NCBI GenBank assembly: GCA_020633055.1
Contig: JACKEJ010000004.1
Span: forward strand, 682,001 to 746,000
Source of the DNA: Sandaracinaceae bacterium
GTDB taxonomy: Bacteria; Myxococcota_A; Polyangia; Polyangiales; Houyiibacteriaceae
Direction: 5' to 3'
Length of the DNA: 64,000 bases
Below are positions 16,325 to 25,095 of the stretch, in pieces (position 1 is the stretch's first letter; every line of letters begins with the position of its first letter). The notes beneath the pieces are model-generated. The model had not been told where the DNA came from, did no database searches, and saw only the letters and a list, made by a program, of their open reading frames with translations. Made by a program: the position numbers and the translations under genes.

Positions 16325-17356
16325 ATGTGTCTAGGAGGGAAGCCATGGTTCTCACTCATCGTGTGCGTGCTGGGGCTGGGCAGCGCACTCGTGGCCGCGT
16401 CGCTGGGTCTCGCCCAGCCCGCGTCGCCCGAGCCAGCTGCGCCGGCGCCCAGCCCCGCGCCCGCGATCGAAGGCGCGCCTGCGCCCATGCCGACGGCAGC
16501 CCCCACGGTCGCGCAGCTGCCCTCCGGGCCGCCCGCGCGCAGCACCGTCCGGCTCGTGAGCGCGGGGGCCGAGCCGCGCGCCGAGCTGCGCTACGCGGCG
16601 GCCATCGGTACGCGCGAGGCGGTGATGGTGACCACGCGCAGCAGCACGGACCTCGAGATGGGCTTCGGCGTGCAGGTCACGCGCCTGCCCGCGACGCGCG
16701 TCATCGTGGAGATGGGGCCCGTGGGCGACGCGGGCGCCGGCCGCCTGATGGTCGCCTTCCACTTCACCGCGCTCGAGGTGGTGCCCACCGAGGGCGTCAG
16801 CCCCGACGTGGTGGCGCGCCTGCAGCGCGAGTTCAGCCCCATCGTGGGTCTCCAGGGCTATCAGCTCATCGACCGACAGGGGCTGGGCACGGCCGTGGAC
16901 ATCGTCATCCCGCCGGGGACGCCCACCGCGCTGGCCGAGCAGATCCAGGCGCTGCGCCGCAACCTGCACGACCTCTTCGCGCCGTTCCCGGCCGAGCCCG
17001 TGGGGCTGGGCGCCGTGTGGGAGGTCCGCACCCAGGTCGAGACCAACCACATCCTGGCCGAGCAGGTGACCACCTACACGCTCACCGCGCGCGCAGGCGA
17101 GGAGATCTCGCTGGGTGTGACGCTCACGCAGACGGCTCCGGGGCAAGACCTGCCGGCGCCGCAGCCCGGCGTGCGCGCGCGCCTCGACAGCCTGCAGGCC
17201 ACCGGGACCGGGTCCATGGACCTGAAGCTCAGCCACCTCACGCCCACCACGCACTTGCTCACGCGCGCGCTCGTGCACTCGACCGTCGCCACGGGCGGCT
17301 TCGCGCAGCGGGTGCGCATGGGCATGGACCTGGACGTCTCGTTCGGGCTGCCCTGA
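16325..17356 (+). CDS. Secreted protein, DUF6263-like
   Basis: A 343-residue exported protein. Residues 1-30 are a signal sequence ending near AASLGLAQP. A Pro/Ala-rich linker (30-70) follows. The mature beta-rich region contains RLVSAGAEPRAELRYAA, several long amphipathic strands and FPAEPVGLGAVWEVRT, which recalls the DUF6263 family of secreted proteins (VGVGDTWE-like motif). That family has no known enzymatic role. The assignment is by pattern only. It is preceded by another secreted-protein gene and followed by a glycosyltransferase gene after 85 bases. Confidence 0.6.
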   Translation: MCLGGKPWFSLIVCVLGLGSALVAASLGLAQPASPEPAAPAPSPAPAIEGAPAPMPTAAPTVAQLPSGPPARSTVRLVSAGAEPRAELRYAAAIGTREAVMVTTRSSTDLEMGFGVQVTRLPATRVIVEMGPVGDAGAGRLMVAFHFTALEVVPTEGVSPDVVARLQREFSPIVGLQGYQLIDRQGLGTAVDIVIPPGTPTALAEQIQALRRNLHDLFAPFPAEPVGLGAVWEVRTQVETNHILAEQVTTYTLTARAGEEISLGVTLTQTAPGQDLPAPQPGVRARLDSLQATGTGSMDLKLSHLTPTTHLLTRALVHSTVATGGFAQRVRMGMDLDVSFGLP

Positions 17357-17441
17357 TGAGGCGCGAGTCGATTCCCCGAAACGAGCCGCGCCGCGCGGCA
17401 AGCGCGATGGACTGCGCCCATGATGTGCTAGGCTCTGCTCA

Positions 17442-19085
17442 ATGCACTCACTGCTACTGCCCGAAGCGGGCAGCCCCGGCCAGGTGGAGCAGCGCGCGCT
17501 GCGTGTGGCAGCGCGACGGCTCCTCGCCGTGACCGGCACACCAGGTGTGGTCGCCGCCCAGAAGTGGTTCTCCGCCGCGCTACGCACCGACAGCTCCGGC
17601 GCGCTCGCCATCCTGGCCACCCCCGAGGTGCTGGAGGCGTTGCTCGGCGAAGCGGTGCCCGAGGCGGTGACTCTGCGACGCCCCGAACCGAGGCCTGGCG
17701 TCCGCCTCGATGCCCCTTGGCCGTCGCTCGCGGCGCACGTGCTACGAGTGGGCCCTGGCCCTGGCCTGGGGGTCGCGGCCAGCGGCTCGCCGGAAGATCT
17801 CACGGCCGCAGCCGTGATCGCGCGCGTCAGGCTGGTGCACGCGGCGACACCCCTCGCGGTGGCGCACGCACGATGCCGCATGGGAGAGAGCATGGACGTT
17901 GGTGCGGCCCTCGGCCACTGCACCGCGCTGGCGGTCGTCGCGCAGATCAAGGGAGAGGAGAGCGAGAGGGCAGCCGCGGCGTTCGCCGACCTCGCGCGCG
18001 GAGCCGAGCCAACGCCCGCCGGAGAGGCTCACTGGCGGGCCATTCAGGCAGCGGTAGGCGTGGACAGACGCCGACGCCTGGTGTGCTTCGACCTGGACTT
18101 CGACGACTTCGTCTACTCGGAGGCGGTCGCGCGTTCGTTGGTGGCTCGCGCGGCGGCAGCCGGATGGGCGGTGGACTGGGTGCGTCCGCATCCAGCGGAC
18201 GTGCGCCGCCTCGAGGCTGAGCTAGGCGAGATGCCTAGGGTGAGCTTCGAAGGAACGGAGTGGTGGCTGCGAGACGTCGCGGACGTGCGACCACTGGCGA
18301 AGCTGGTCGATGGCGCCGACGCGCTGTTCGCCAACGTCAACGCACCCGAGTTTGCGTGGCTCGCCAGCGTTGCGCCCGACGTGCCTTGGGTGATGTGGGC
18401 ACGGCACCTCGCCACTCAGCTCTGGGAACAGAATCACCCGCCGGTCCACGTCGCGCGCCTACATGCGTGGCTCATGTCGCTACCGTTCGAGTTCGGGATG
18501 GACCGCTACACACCGCACGTCCATGCCCAGTTCTGGCCGATGGAGCTGGACAGGCTCGACCACGACCGCACCGCCATTTCTGGCAGGGTGTTCACGGGCG
18601 GGGACAGCGCACGGGACACCGACACGCTCTTCGCGGCGCTGGACGGTCTGCCGCTCGAACTCGTGATGGTGACGTCTCGGCCCGAGGAGCCGCGCCCGAA
18701 CGTGGTCTTCCCTGGTCGCCTCTCGCTCATCGACTTTTGCCGGGCGATCGGAGAGTCCGAGATCGTCGTGCTCCCCTTGGTGGGAATGACGCGCTCCGTG
18801 GGGCTAACCGTGCTCGCGCTCGCGATGCTGATGGGGCGAGCCATCGTCTCCACAGAGACTCACTGCATCCGCCATCATGTCGTTCACGACAAAGAGGCGC
18901 TGTTGGTCCCCGAGGGCGACGTGACGGCCCTCCGCGCAGCGCTCCTCGACCTGCATGGTGACGCGGACAAGCGACACCGACTGGGCCGCGCCGCAAAAGC
19001 GCGCGCCTACCGAGACTTCGACGTGCGCGAGCTCGCCAATGCCATGTTCGCAACGCTCGAGAACGAACTGGCCGCCTCGAGCTGA
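17442..19085 (+). CDS. Glycosyltransferase (GT-B, group 1-like)
   Basis: A 547-residue protein. The C-terminal half resembles a GT-B glycosyltransferase: RVFTGGDSARDTDTLFAALD, a VMVTSRPEEPRPNVVFPGRL strand-loop, LPLVGMTRSVGLTVLALAMLMGRAIVSTETHCIRHHVVHDKEALLVPEGDVTALRAAL. This last part is the usual nucleotide-sugar region, although the canonical E-x7-E motif is degenerate. The N-terminal 200 residues are not recognised and may be an added domain. It is expected to be cytoplasmic. Donor and acceptor sugars cannot be told from sequence. It is monocistronic, with a convergent CAP-domain gene downstream. Confidence 0.75.
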   Translation: MHSLLLPEAGSPGQVEQRALRVAARRLLAVTGTPGVVAAQKWFSAALRTDSSGALAILATPEVLEALLGEAVPEAVTLRRPEPRPGVRLDAPWPSLAAHVLRVGPGPGLGVAASGSPEDLTAAAVIARVRLVHAATPLAVAHARCRMGESMDVGAALGHCTALAVVAQIKGEESERAAAAFADLARGAEPTPAGEAHWRAIQAAVGVDRRRRLVCFDLDFDDFVYSEAVARSLVARAAAAGWAVDWVRPHPADVRRLEAELGEMPRVSFEGTEWWLRDVADVRPLAKLVDGADALFANVNAPEFAWLASVAPDVPWVMWARHLATQLWEQNHPPVHVARLHAWLMSLPFEFGMDRYTPHVHAQFWPMELDRLDHDRTAISGRVFTGGDSARDTDTLFAALDGLPLELVMVTSRPEEPRPNVVFPGRLSLIDFCRAIGESEIVVLPLVGMTRSVGLTVLALAMLMGRAIVSTETHCIRHHVVHDKEALLVPEGDVTALRAALLDLHGDADKRHRLGRAAKARAYRDFDVRELANAMFATLENELAASS

Positions 19086-19207
19086 AGTTCACGGTGCCCC
19101 GTCGGACGTTCCCCATACGATGGCGACGTTCTCACGCCGTACGGCCAAGCGAGGCGACCGACGCGAGCCGCTGACCGAGGGTGTGGCAGCGCTCAGGGAG
19201 CGCAGCG

Positions 19208-19777
19208 TCAGTACGGGCGCCGCGAGCCGACGTTCCCGGCCGGGCGGTAGCGGCAGACCCAGATCTCGCCGAGGCCACCGGTGAAGCCGGCGATGCCATC
19301 GCAGGTGGCGACGCCGCAGCCGATGGTCATGCTCTCGCGCCAGACGATCTGCGTGTAGTGCCCGCACACCCCGGAGCAGGTGCCCGAGCCGTAGTCGTAG
19401 TCCTCCGCTTCCTCGGCCCAGCCCTCCACCACGTCGGTGCCCGTCTGCCAGCCTGGTGGCGCGTTGACCGAGAGGTTCTCGCCCGTGTTGGGCCCGCGGT
19501 TGCTGTCGTGCTGGAAGTTGCACCGCTCGGCGTAGGCCTGCGCCTCCGCGGCGAGCGTGTCGTCCCACGTGACGGGCTCGAGCGCCGGCGAGGGCGAGGG
19601 CGACGCGGTGACGCGGATGCGGTTGTGGTCGATGACCATGTTGGCGAGCCGCGTGTCGACGCCATCGACGACGTCACCGGGGATGACGCGGGGACCATCC
19701 GAGCCGCAGGCGGCGAGGCAGAGGAGTGCGAACGAGATCGAACCGCGTAGAGCGGCGCTGAGACGTGTCCAACGCAT
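19208..19777 (-). CDS. CAP/SCP-domain lipoprotein
   Basis: A 189-residue exported protein. The signal segment ISFALLCLAAC ends at Cys24, a lipobox. The mature domain is a CAP (SCP/TAPS, PR-1-like) fold: NMVIDHNRIR helix, WDDTLAAEAQAYAERC, NTGENL with Glu100, the CGHYTQIVWR signature with His140, and a final EIWVCRYRPAGNV strand. The His/Glu tetrad expected in CAP proteins is essentially complete (His90, Glu100, Glu119 or 122, His140). Several Cys residues could form disulfides. Bacterial CAP proteins are extracellular and their activity is mostly unknown. I start at MRWTRLSAAL, well inside the longer frame. Confidence 0.85.
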   Translation of the reverse strand: MRWTRLSAALRGSISFALLCLAACGSDGPRVIPGDVVDGVDTRLANMVIDHNRIRVTASPSPSPALEPVTWDDTLAAEAQAYAERCNFQHDSNRGPNTGENLSVNAPPGWQTGTDVVEGWAEEAEDYDYGSGTCSGVCGHYTQIVWRESMTIGCGVATCDGIAGFTGGLGEIWVCRYRPAGNVGSRRPY

Positions 19778-19934
19778 GGACCGATCGTACCGTAGCGGCG
19801 CCGCGGAATCCCGGGCCGCGAGCGACTCCGGAAAGAACGATGCACAACCCGACCGGAACATTGCTGAGCTGACGGTCGAGTTGTGCAGCAGACATCCCGG
19901 TGACCCCAGTCCCAGCCCCTGGTACGCTCGCCGC

Positions 19935-20267
19935 GTGACCCGCCGCAGCCAACCGCACGATGCACCGCCGCACACGGGGGTTCGCGTGTCGACGCGAGAC
20001 GTCGATGGCGTGGAGCTGGTGTTCCTCGACGTCCCTGCGCCGTCGCGACGAGGCGCCGTGCTGGACGCGCTGACCACCGCGGAGCGCGAGGTGGCGGAGT
20101 TGGTGCTCGACGGGTGCTCCAACGCCGAGGTCGCGGACCGGCGCGGCACGTCGGCGCGCACCGTCGCGAACCAACTGGCGCAGATCTACCGCACGCTGGA
20201 GGTGAGCAGCCGCGCGGAGCTGTGCGCGCTGCTCTCGGAGCGCTCGTCGTGGCCGGAGGACGCGTGA
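19935..20267 (+). CDS. Small LuxR-type helix-turn-helix protein
   Basis: About 110 residues. The C-terminal LTTAEREVAELVLDGCSNAEVADRRGTSARTVANQLAQIYRTLEVSSRAELCALL matches the GerE/LuxR DNA-binding domain. The N-terminal 45 residues are too short for a receiver or sensor domain. The GTG start at 19935 is chosen because the longer frame upstream overlaps the divergent CAP gene. Stand-alone HTH proteins of this sort act as transcription factors or partner with others. The next gene, on the same strand 40 bases later, also ends in a LuxR-type HTH. Confidence 0.75.
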   Translation: MTRRSQPHDAPPHTGVRVSTRDVDGVELVFLDVPAPSRRGAVLDALTTAEREVAELVLDGCSNAEVADRRGTSARTVANQLAQIYRTLEVSSRAELCALLSERSSWPEDA

Positions 20268-20307
20268 ACCTCGGCGATCCCTGGCTGCCTCGACGTGGAG
20301 GCCGCGC

Positions 20308-21285
20308 ATGGCGCGCCTAGCCCATCACGACGTCGCGGTGGCGGCCTGGGAGCTGAACAGCGACCGCGCGACGTGGCTGCGCGACCTGCTCGGGATCGCG
20401 TCTGCGGTCGCCGGCGTCCACGATGGCCTCGCCTGGTCGGCGGAGCTCCAGGACGGCCCGCCCAAGCTCGCCAACATCGAGGGGGCGCCCGGGCTCGCGG
20501 CTTGGCTCACCGTCGACCACGCCGGGCGCACGTCCGAAGACGCCATCCGCGGCGCGTACTTCGAGACCCCCATCGTGACGACGATGCGCAGCGCCTTCAG
20601 CGCCATCTGCGGCGAGGTGCCGGCCCCTATCCGCGACGAGTTGGCCAGCCGCGAGCTGCGGGACGTGCTGTTGGTGGCGCCCCGAGCGGGTGACGAGGTC
20701 GCGACGCTGGGTCTCCCTCTGTCGATCCACGGCCCGGCCGAGTGGGACGACCCCGCGCGCCTGGCCGAGCGCTGGGCCGGGGTGGCGCTCCACATGCGGC
20801 ACGCCCTGCGCGTCCGACACGCCCTCGCGCGCTTGGACTCCATGGACGCCATGGACGCCATGGACAAGGGCGGCGCGGTGCTGGCCGACTTCGACGCGCG
20901 AGGGCGCGGCAGCTTCGCCGTCCCCGCCATGCGGAAGGAGCTGCGCGAGCGGGCAACCCAAGCCCAACGGACGCCCACCCGGACCGCGCTCTGGACTGAC
21001 CTCGTGATCGGGCGCTGCTCCATCGTCGGGTACCGCACGCGCGCCGGGGCGATGCGCTTCATCGCGGTGGCGAACCCCGACGGCGCACGTGGGCTGCGCG
21101 CGCTGTCCGCCGTCGAGCGCCGCACCATCGAGCGGCTCGCGGCGGGCGACAGCCAGAAGGCGGTCGCGCTGGACCTCGGCATCCGGGAGACGTCGGTCTC
21201 CAACATCGCGCGTCGCGCACGCGCGAAGCTCGGCCTGGTGGACCCATCGCACCTGGCCGCCGTGTGGGCCGCGACGCGCCGCTGA
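20308..21285 (+). CDS. LuxR-type transcriptional regulator with novel N-terminal domain
   Basis: A 325-residue protein. The C-terminal segment (about 262-325), LSAVERRTIERLAAGDSQKAVALDLGIRETSVSNIARRARAKLGLVDPSHLAAVWA, is a LuxR-like HTH. The first 260 residues match no sensor that I recognise. A 9-bp direct repeat (ATGGACGCC, 20842-20865) inserts MDAMDAMD in a helix of the linker. It lies 40 bases downstream of another small LuxR-type gene on the same strand, so the two are probably co-transcribed and may act on common targets. Confidence 0.75.
   Translation: MARLAHHDVAVAAWELNSDRATWLRDLLGIASAVAGVHDGLAWSAELQDGPPKLANIEGAPGLAAWLTVDHAGRTSEDAIRGAYFETPIVTTMRSAFSAICGEVPAPIRDELASRELRDVLLVAPRAGDEVATLGLPLSIHGPAEWDDPARLAERWAGVALHMRHALRVRHALARLDSMDAMDAMDKGGAVLADFDARGRGSFAVPAMRKELRERATQAQRTPTRTALWTDLVIGRCSIVGYRTRAGAMRFIAVANPDGARGLRALSAVERRTIERLAAGDSQKAVALDLGIRETSVSNIARRARAKLGLVDPSHLAAVWAATRR
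20842..20865 (+). repeat. 9-bp direct repeat ATGGACGCC (2.7 copies)
   Basis: Tandem in-frame 9-bp units in the LuxR-type regulator gene encode MDA repeats. Because the unit is a multiple of three, slippage would change helix length without breaking the frame. Confidence 0.7.
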
Positions 21286-21429
21286 CACGCCTCCACGACG
21301 CGCGTCGCCCTCACTCGCGTCGCGCCGCCCCTCACGCCGAGCGTCGCGTCGCGCCCGTCAGGAGACAGGGCGCAACGAAGGCGGACGTCCGTGTCTGCGG
21401 ACACACGCGCCGCGGGAAGAGAATTGACC

Positions 21430-23289
21430 ATGGAGCCCAACGCGGGCGGTGCGCAGGGTGATGGCATGCACGAACCTTCACAACGCACTCCCTCCGCCCA
21501 CGGCGTCCTCCGCTCGTGCGCGACCTCTTACCTCTCACTCGCGCTGCTCGCGTCGCTCGCGCTGTCCCCGCTCGGGCTCGGCTGCGGGGGCAGCAGCGCA
21601 GGAGGTGACCCCGACGCGAGCGTCGACATGGGCGGTGACATGGGCATCCCGAACCCCGACCAGGGCATGGCCTGCCCGACGGGGACGCAGGACGCGGACG
21701 GCAACGGCACCTGCGAGCCCGACTGCGCGAGCATCGCGTGCGAGCACGGCACCTGCACCGAGAGCGCCGCGACCGGCCTCGCCGTCTGCACGTGCGGCGC
21801 CGGCTTCACGGGCGACGCGTGCGACACGCTGGTGCGCCCCGCGGCCAGCGCCGCGGACTTTTGGATCGACGCGGCCGAGGCGAGCTCGCTCTCCTATCAC
21901 TCCGGCCGCTTCGTGAGCGGGTGGACGGACCTCTCGTCGTCCGGGATCGAGGGCGCCAGCGCGGACCAGGCGAGCGCCCCCCAGCGCGTGGACGGCGCGC
22001 AGAACGAGCTGCCCGTCATCCGCTTCGACGGTGTCGACGACGCGATCGCGTTCCCGGGCGTCGCAGCGTTCAGCCAGGCCACCGCGTCGTACACGGCGTT
22101 CCTCGTGGTGAGGGCGTCACCCGACGTGAACGGACAGATCTTCTTCGGGGAGGGCGCGGCGTTCAGTGAGGTGGAGCTCACGGCCTCCGAGGGCGAGGCA
22201 GACCAGCTCACGTACACCCACGCCCCCGCGGATGCGTTCATGGAGGTCGAGGTCGAGGCCGACGCGCGCCAGTACGGAGACGCGTCCGGTTGGACCAACG
22301 ACGCCTTCCACCTCGTCACCATCCAGCGCACGCGCGAGAGCCTCGTCATCTGGATCGATGGCAACCACATGCTGGCCAAGTTCGACGTGTTCTCGGAGTT
22401 CGCGGAGCAGATCCTCACGGAGGCGCTGACCCTGACCTTCTCCCCGAGCGGGGACCCGATCGCGATGGACCTGGGCGAGATGATCGTCGTCTCGAGCGCG
22501 CTGCACTACGGTGAGCGCAAGCCCTTCGAGGACTACCTGGCGGCCAAGTGGTTCGGGGCGGCGTTCGCGCGGACGCCCAGCGCGTTCGGCGAGACCACGG
22601 TGTGGCTCGACGCGAGCGCAGGGGACGACGTGATCGTGGCTGGCGGCGGCGTGACGACGTGGGTGAACCACGGCATCGACGGCGGCGCGTTCGGCAACGG
22701 CGCGTTCGCGGACGCCCGCCCAGCCTATGAGGCCACTGGCCTGAACGGGAGGGCCACGGTGCGCTTCGACGGTGGGGACGCGCTGGTGCAGAACGACGTG
22801 CGGGCCGAGGTCGGCGCCATCCGCGGCGAGTACACCATCATCGTCGTGGTCGACCCGCCCACGACGGGCAGCACGCAGATGATCTACCGAGCGATCAACG
22901 CGGCGGACGACGACCCCGCGTTCCGCCTGGACATCCTCCCCACGGTGCCCAGTCTGCAGTACCAGCACGTGGACTGGAGCGACCCGCTGACGTTCGACAC
23001 GTTCGCGCCCGCCATCGACGTGTCGGCGCCGCACGTGGTGCTGGTCGAGCGCCGTGAGAGCGGCCAGTTCTCGATCCGGGTGGACGGAACGACGAGCTCG
23101 TTCGCGGGAACGGACGCGCTCGACTACACGCAGTCGAACTTTCACTGGTCCTTGGGCGGCGAGGAGATCCAGGCGCCCGGCCCCGGGCTCGTGGGCGCGG
23201 TCTCGGAGTTCATCGTGATGAACAACCGCCTGAACGCGGCCGAGGAGGAGGCGCTGATCGGGGCGCTCCGGGAGAAGTGGGGGCTCTGA
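21430..23289 (+). CDS. Lipoprotein with EGF-like and LamG-like domains
   Basis: About 619 residues from the ATG at 21430; GTG/ATG alternatives exist up to 36 bases either way. A signal sequence (SYLSLALLASLALSPLGLGC) carries a lipobox-like Cys. A Gly/Asp-rich linker (GGDPDASVDMGGDMG) is typical of myxobacterial surface lipoproteins. Then comes an EGF-like module with six cysteines (CASIACEHGTC and CTCGAGFTGDAC), followed by two concanavalin/LamG-like beta domains, recognisable from the duplicated WIDAAEASSLSYHSG / WLDASAGDDVIVAGG and VIRFDGVDDAIAF / TVRFDGGDALVQN segments. It is probably an outer-membrane adhesive or glycan-binding protein; the ligand is unknown. The domain duplication is visible directly. 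Confidence 0.8.
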   Translation: MEPNAGGAQGDGMHEPSQRTPSAHGVLRSCATSYLSLALLASLALSPLGLGCGGSSAGGDPDASVDMGGDMGIPNPDQGMACPTGTQDADGNGTCEPDCASIACEHGTCTESAATGLAVCTCGAGFTGDACDTLVRPAASAADFWIDAAEASSLSYHSGRFVSGWTDLSSSGIEGASADQASAPQRVDGAQNELPVIRFDGVDDAIAFPGVAAFSQATASYTAFLVVRASPDVNGQIFFGEGAAFSEVELTASEGEADQLTYTHAPADAFMEVEVEADARQYGDASGWTNDAFHLVTIQRTRESLVIWIDGNHMLAKFDVFSEFAEQILTEALTLTFSPSGDPIAMDLGEMIVVSSALHYGERKPFEDYLAAKWFGAAFARTPSAFGETTVWLDASAGDDVIVAGGGVTTWVNHGIDGGAFGNGAFADARPAYEATGLNGRATVRFDGGDALVQNDVRAEVGAIRGEYTIIVVVDPPTTGSTQMIYRAINAADDDPAFRLDILPTVPSLQYQHVDWSDPLTFDTFAPAIDVSAPHVVLVERRESGQFSIRVDGTTSSFAGTDALDYTQSNFHWSLGGEEIQAPGPGLVGAVSEFIVMNNRLNAAEEEALIGALREKWGL

Positions 23290-23360
23290 GCGCACGCGGG
23301 TGAGGCGCACGCCGAGGGGACGTGCGTCTCGCCCGTGGACCCGGGCGCGCGCCGGCGGGA

Positions 23361-24494
23361 TCAACCGCGCGGCGCGCGCTCTCGTTTGGCTCCCAGGCGG
23401 CGCAGGTACTCCTCCGGCGCGATGCCCCCGGCCCACTCGGCGAAGGCCGCATATTGATCGGGTCCTTCGTACCCGACGGCACGCAGCACCTCCTGGCGAC
23501 ACGCCCCCCGTGCGGCCCCGTAGGGTGGGGCCGCACGGCACTCCACGATGCGCTGCCGACTGCGCTCGGCAGACAGGAGGCCCACTCCCGTGCCGAAGTC
23601 GCGCAAGCCCTCGCGTCCCGGCCCTCGAAGGAGCGGGCAGAGCCCAAAGGACACCTGCACGTCGCGGGTGCCGCGGACGATCGCGTGGGAGAGCGGGAAG
23701 TCCACCTCGTGCGCCTCGAGCGGACGGTGCCCGACGATGGGGAGCTCTCCGAAGAAGAGCTGGTTGTCCATCACGTACTCGGCCTCGAGCATCAGTGTCG
23801 CCGCGAGCGCGTCGAGCGCCGGTTCGTCGGTCGTATGCTCCTCGCCATACAGGCGCACCACGAGCGGCTTCGTCATCAAGCGACTCATGACATGCTCGTC
23901 CGCGAGGACGCCCCACTTGCGGAGCGCGAGCACCTCGGCGACGACCCGACCGAACGCGTAGTGCGCATATCCGACGCGCACACGGAAGAAGTCTCCGGGG
24001 CGATAGCGCAGGCGCTGTCGGGGAGCGCTGGCCGCAGCCTCGAGCTCACCTCGGTAGGCGGGCGTGAGCCGACGGTCGTGCTCGTCCAGCCAGCCGCGGA
24101 GCGCCTCGAGCGACCGCACCTGCTCGAACCCGAAGAGCGGCACACCGCGCGCGTTGCGCGTGTTCAGGAGCGCGACGTGCGGCGGCCGGTCGTCATCGCC
24201 GAACGTGACCTGGAACCAGTGGCCGTTCGCGCGCTCGGCGACCAAGAGCAGGCTCGCGGTGAGCTTCTTCTCCTTCCCGCGGCCGGTGCGTGGCAGCACG
24301 AACCGGCGCTCACGCGTGGGGAGCTGGGTGTCCACCTCGAGGTAGCCACGCGCGTCCGCCTTGCAGTACTTCCGCAGGACGTCCCCCTCGAAGTACACGG
24401 TCACGCCGTCGACGTCGACGCGATCCCAGTCGGGGATCACCGGCTGCAGGCCGAGGTTGTGGCGGTCGCGGGCGCTGAGCTCGAAGGGCTCCAT
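23361..24494 (-). CDS. Imm26-like protein
   Basis: A 377-residue protein. The central segment RYRPGDFFRVRVGYAHYAFGRVVAEVLALRKWGVLADEHVMSRLMTKPLVVRLY resembles the immunity protein 26 (Imm26) domain, which typically begins with a GD-x-F pattern and a YAFGRVL strand. The surrounding N-terminal and C-terminal regions are not recognised. Imm26 members often neutralise nucleases or other toxins of polymorphic systems, but no toxin lies next to this gene. I start at MEPFELSARD, 40 codons after the longest start. The gene is convergent with the lipoprotein gene and diverges from the small membrane protein. Confidence 0.65.
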   Translation of the reverse strand: MEPFELSARDRHNLGLQPVIPDWDRVDVDGVTVYFEGDVLRKYCKADARGYLEVDTQLPTRERRFVLPRTGRGKEKKLTASLLLVAERANGHWFQVTFGDDDRPPHVALLNTRNARGVPLFGFEQVRSLEALRGWLDEHDRRLTPAYRGELEAAASAPRQRLRYRPGDFFRVRVGYAHYAFGRVVAEVLALRKWGVLADEHVMSRLMTKPLVVRLYGEEHTTDEPALDALAATLMLEAEYVMDNQLFFGELPIVGHRPLEAHEVDFPLSHAIVRGTRDVQVSFGLCPLLRGPGREGLRDFGTGVGLLSAERSRQRIVECRAAPPYGAARGACRQEVLRAVGYEGPDQYAAFAEWAGGIAPEEYLRRLGAKRERAPRG

Positions 24495-24625
24495 GGCCCG
24501 GGGGAGAATAGACGTCACACCGCACGTGGTCACGCGTCGGGCGGCTGGAGAGCGCGGGGCGCGTCGCGAGACCGCAGCACGCGACCCGCGGGGGACGCGT
24601 CGAACCCCGAGCACGGAGAGGCGCG

Positions 24626-25018
24626 ATGGCTCTACGATGGCGGCGCATGTCCCAGTCAGAAAGCGAGTCCGGTGCTGCGTCCGACGCGCGCGCGCTGCTG
24701 CGCGTGAAGGTGCTGCACACGGCCATCTGGGTCGTCCTGGCTGGAGCCATCGTGGCGCTCCCCGTGGTGGCGCTGGTTGGGCTCTACACGTGGGGCTTCG
24801 CCATCGTGGGGTTGGTGTTGCTCGAGACGCTCGTGCTCCTGGTCAACCGCTGGCGCTGCCCGCTGACGTTGGTGGCCGAGCGCTACACCACGGATCGGAG
24901 CGCGAACTTCGACATCTTCCTGCCGGAGCGGTTGGCCCGCTGGAACAAGGAGATCTTCGGGACGCTGTTCCTGGTGGGCGTCGTCACCCTCGTGCTGCGC
25001 TGGCGCGGCGCAATGTGA
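24626..25018 (+). CDS. Small three-helix membrane protein
   Basis: A 130-residue protein with three hydrophobic helices: about 30-52, 56-74 and 110-126 (VLHTAIWVVLAGAIVALPVV, TWGFAIVGLVLLETLVLLVN, EIFGTLFLVGVVTLVLRW). The loop NRWRCPLTLVAERYTTDRSANFDIFLPERLARWNKE resembles small membrane families such as DUF2784, but the match is loose. A GGAGAG lies five bases before the ATG. It appears monocistronic. Function is unknown. Confidence 0.6.
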   Translation: MALRWRRMSQSESESGAASDARALLRVKVLHTAIWVVLAGAIVALPVVALVGLYTWGFAIVGLVLLETLVLLVNRWRCPLTLVAERYTTDRSANFDIFLPERLARWNKEIFGTLFLVGVVTLVLRWRGAM

Positions 25019-25095
25019 GGCGGCGTCGACACGGCGCAGGGCCAACTCCATCCCGCGGAGCCCGCTGAACGTCCATGGGCGCTTCTCGCGGACGG

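Noticed and set aside
15588..17356. Long overlapping open frames spanning 15588-17356 in the alternative plus-strand frames
   Set aside because: Their translations are Arg-rich shadow sequence typical of high-GC DNA; the secreted proteins in the chosen frames have signal peptides and sensible composition.
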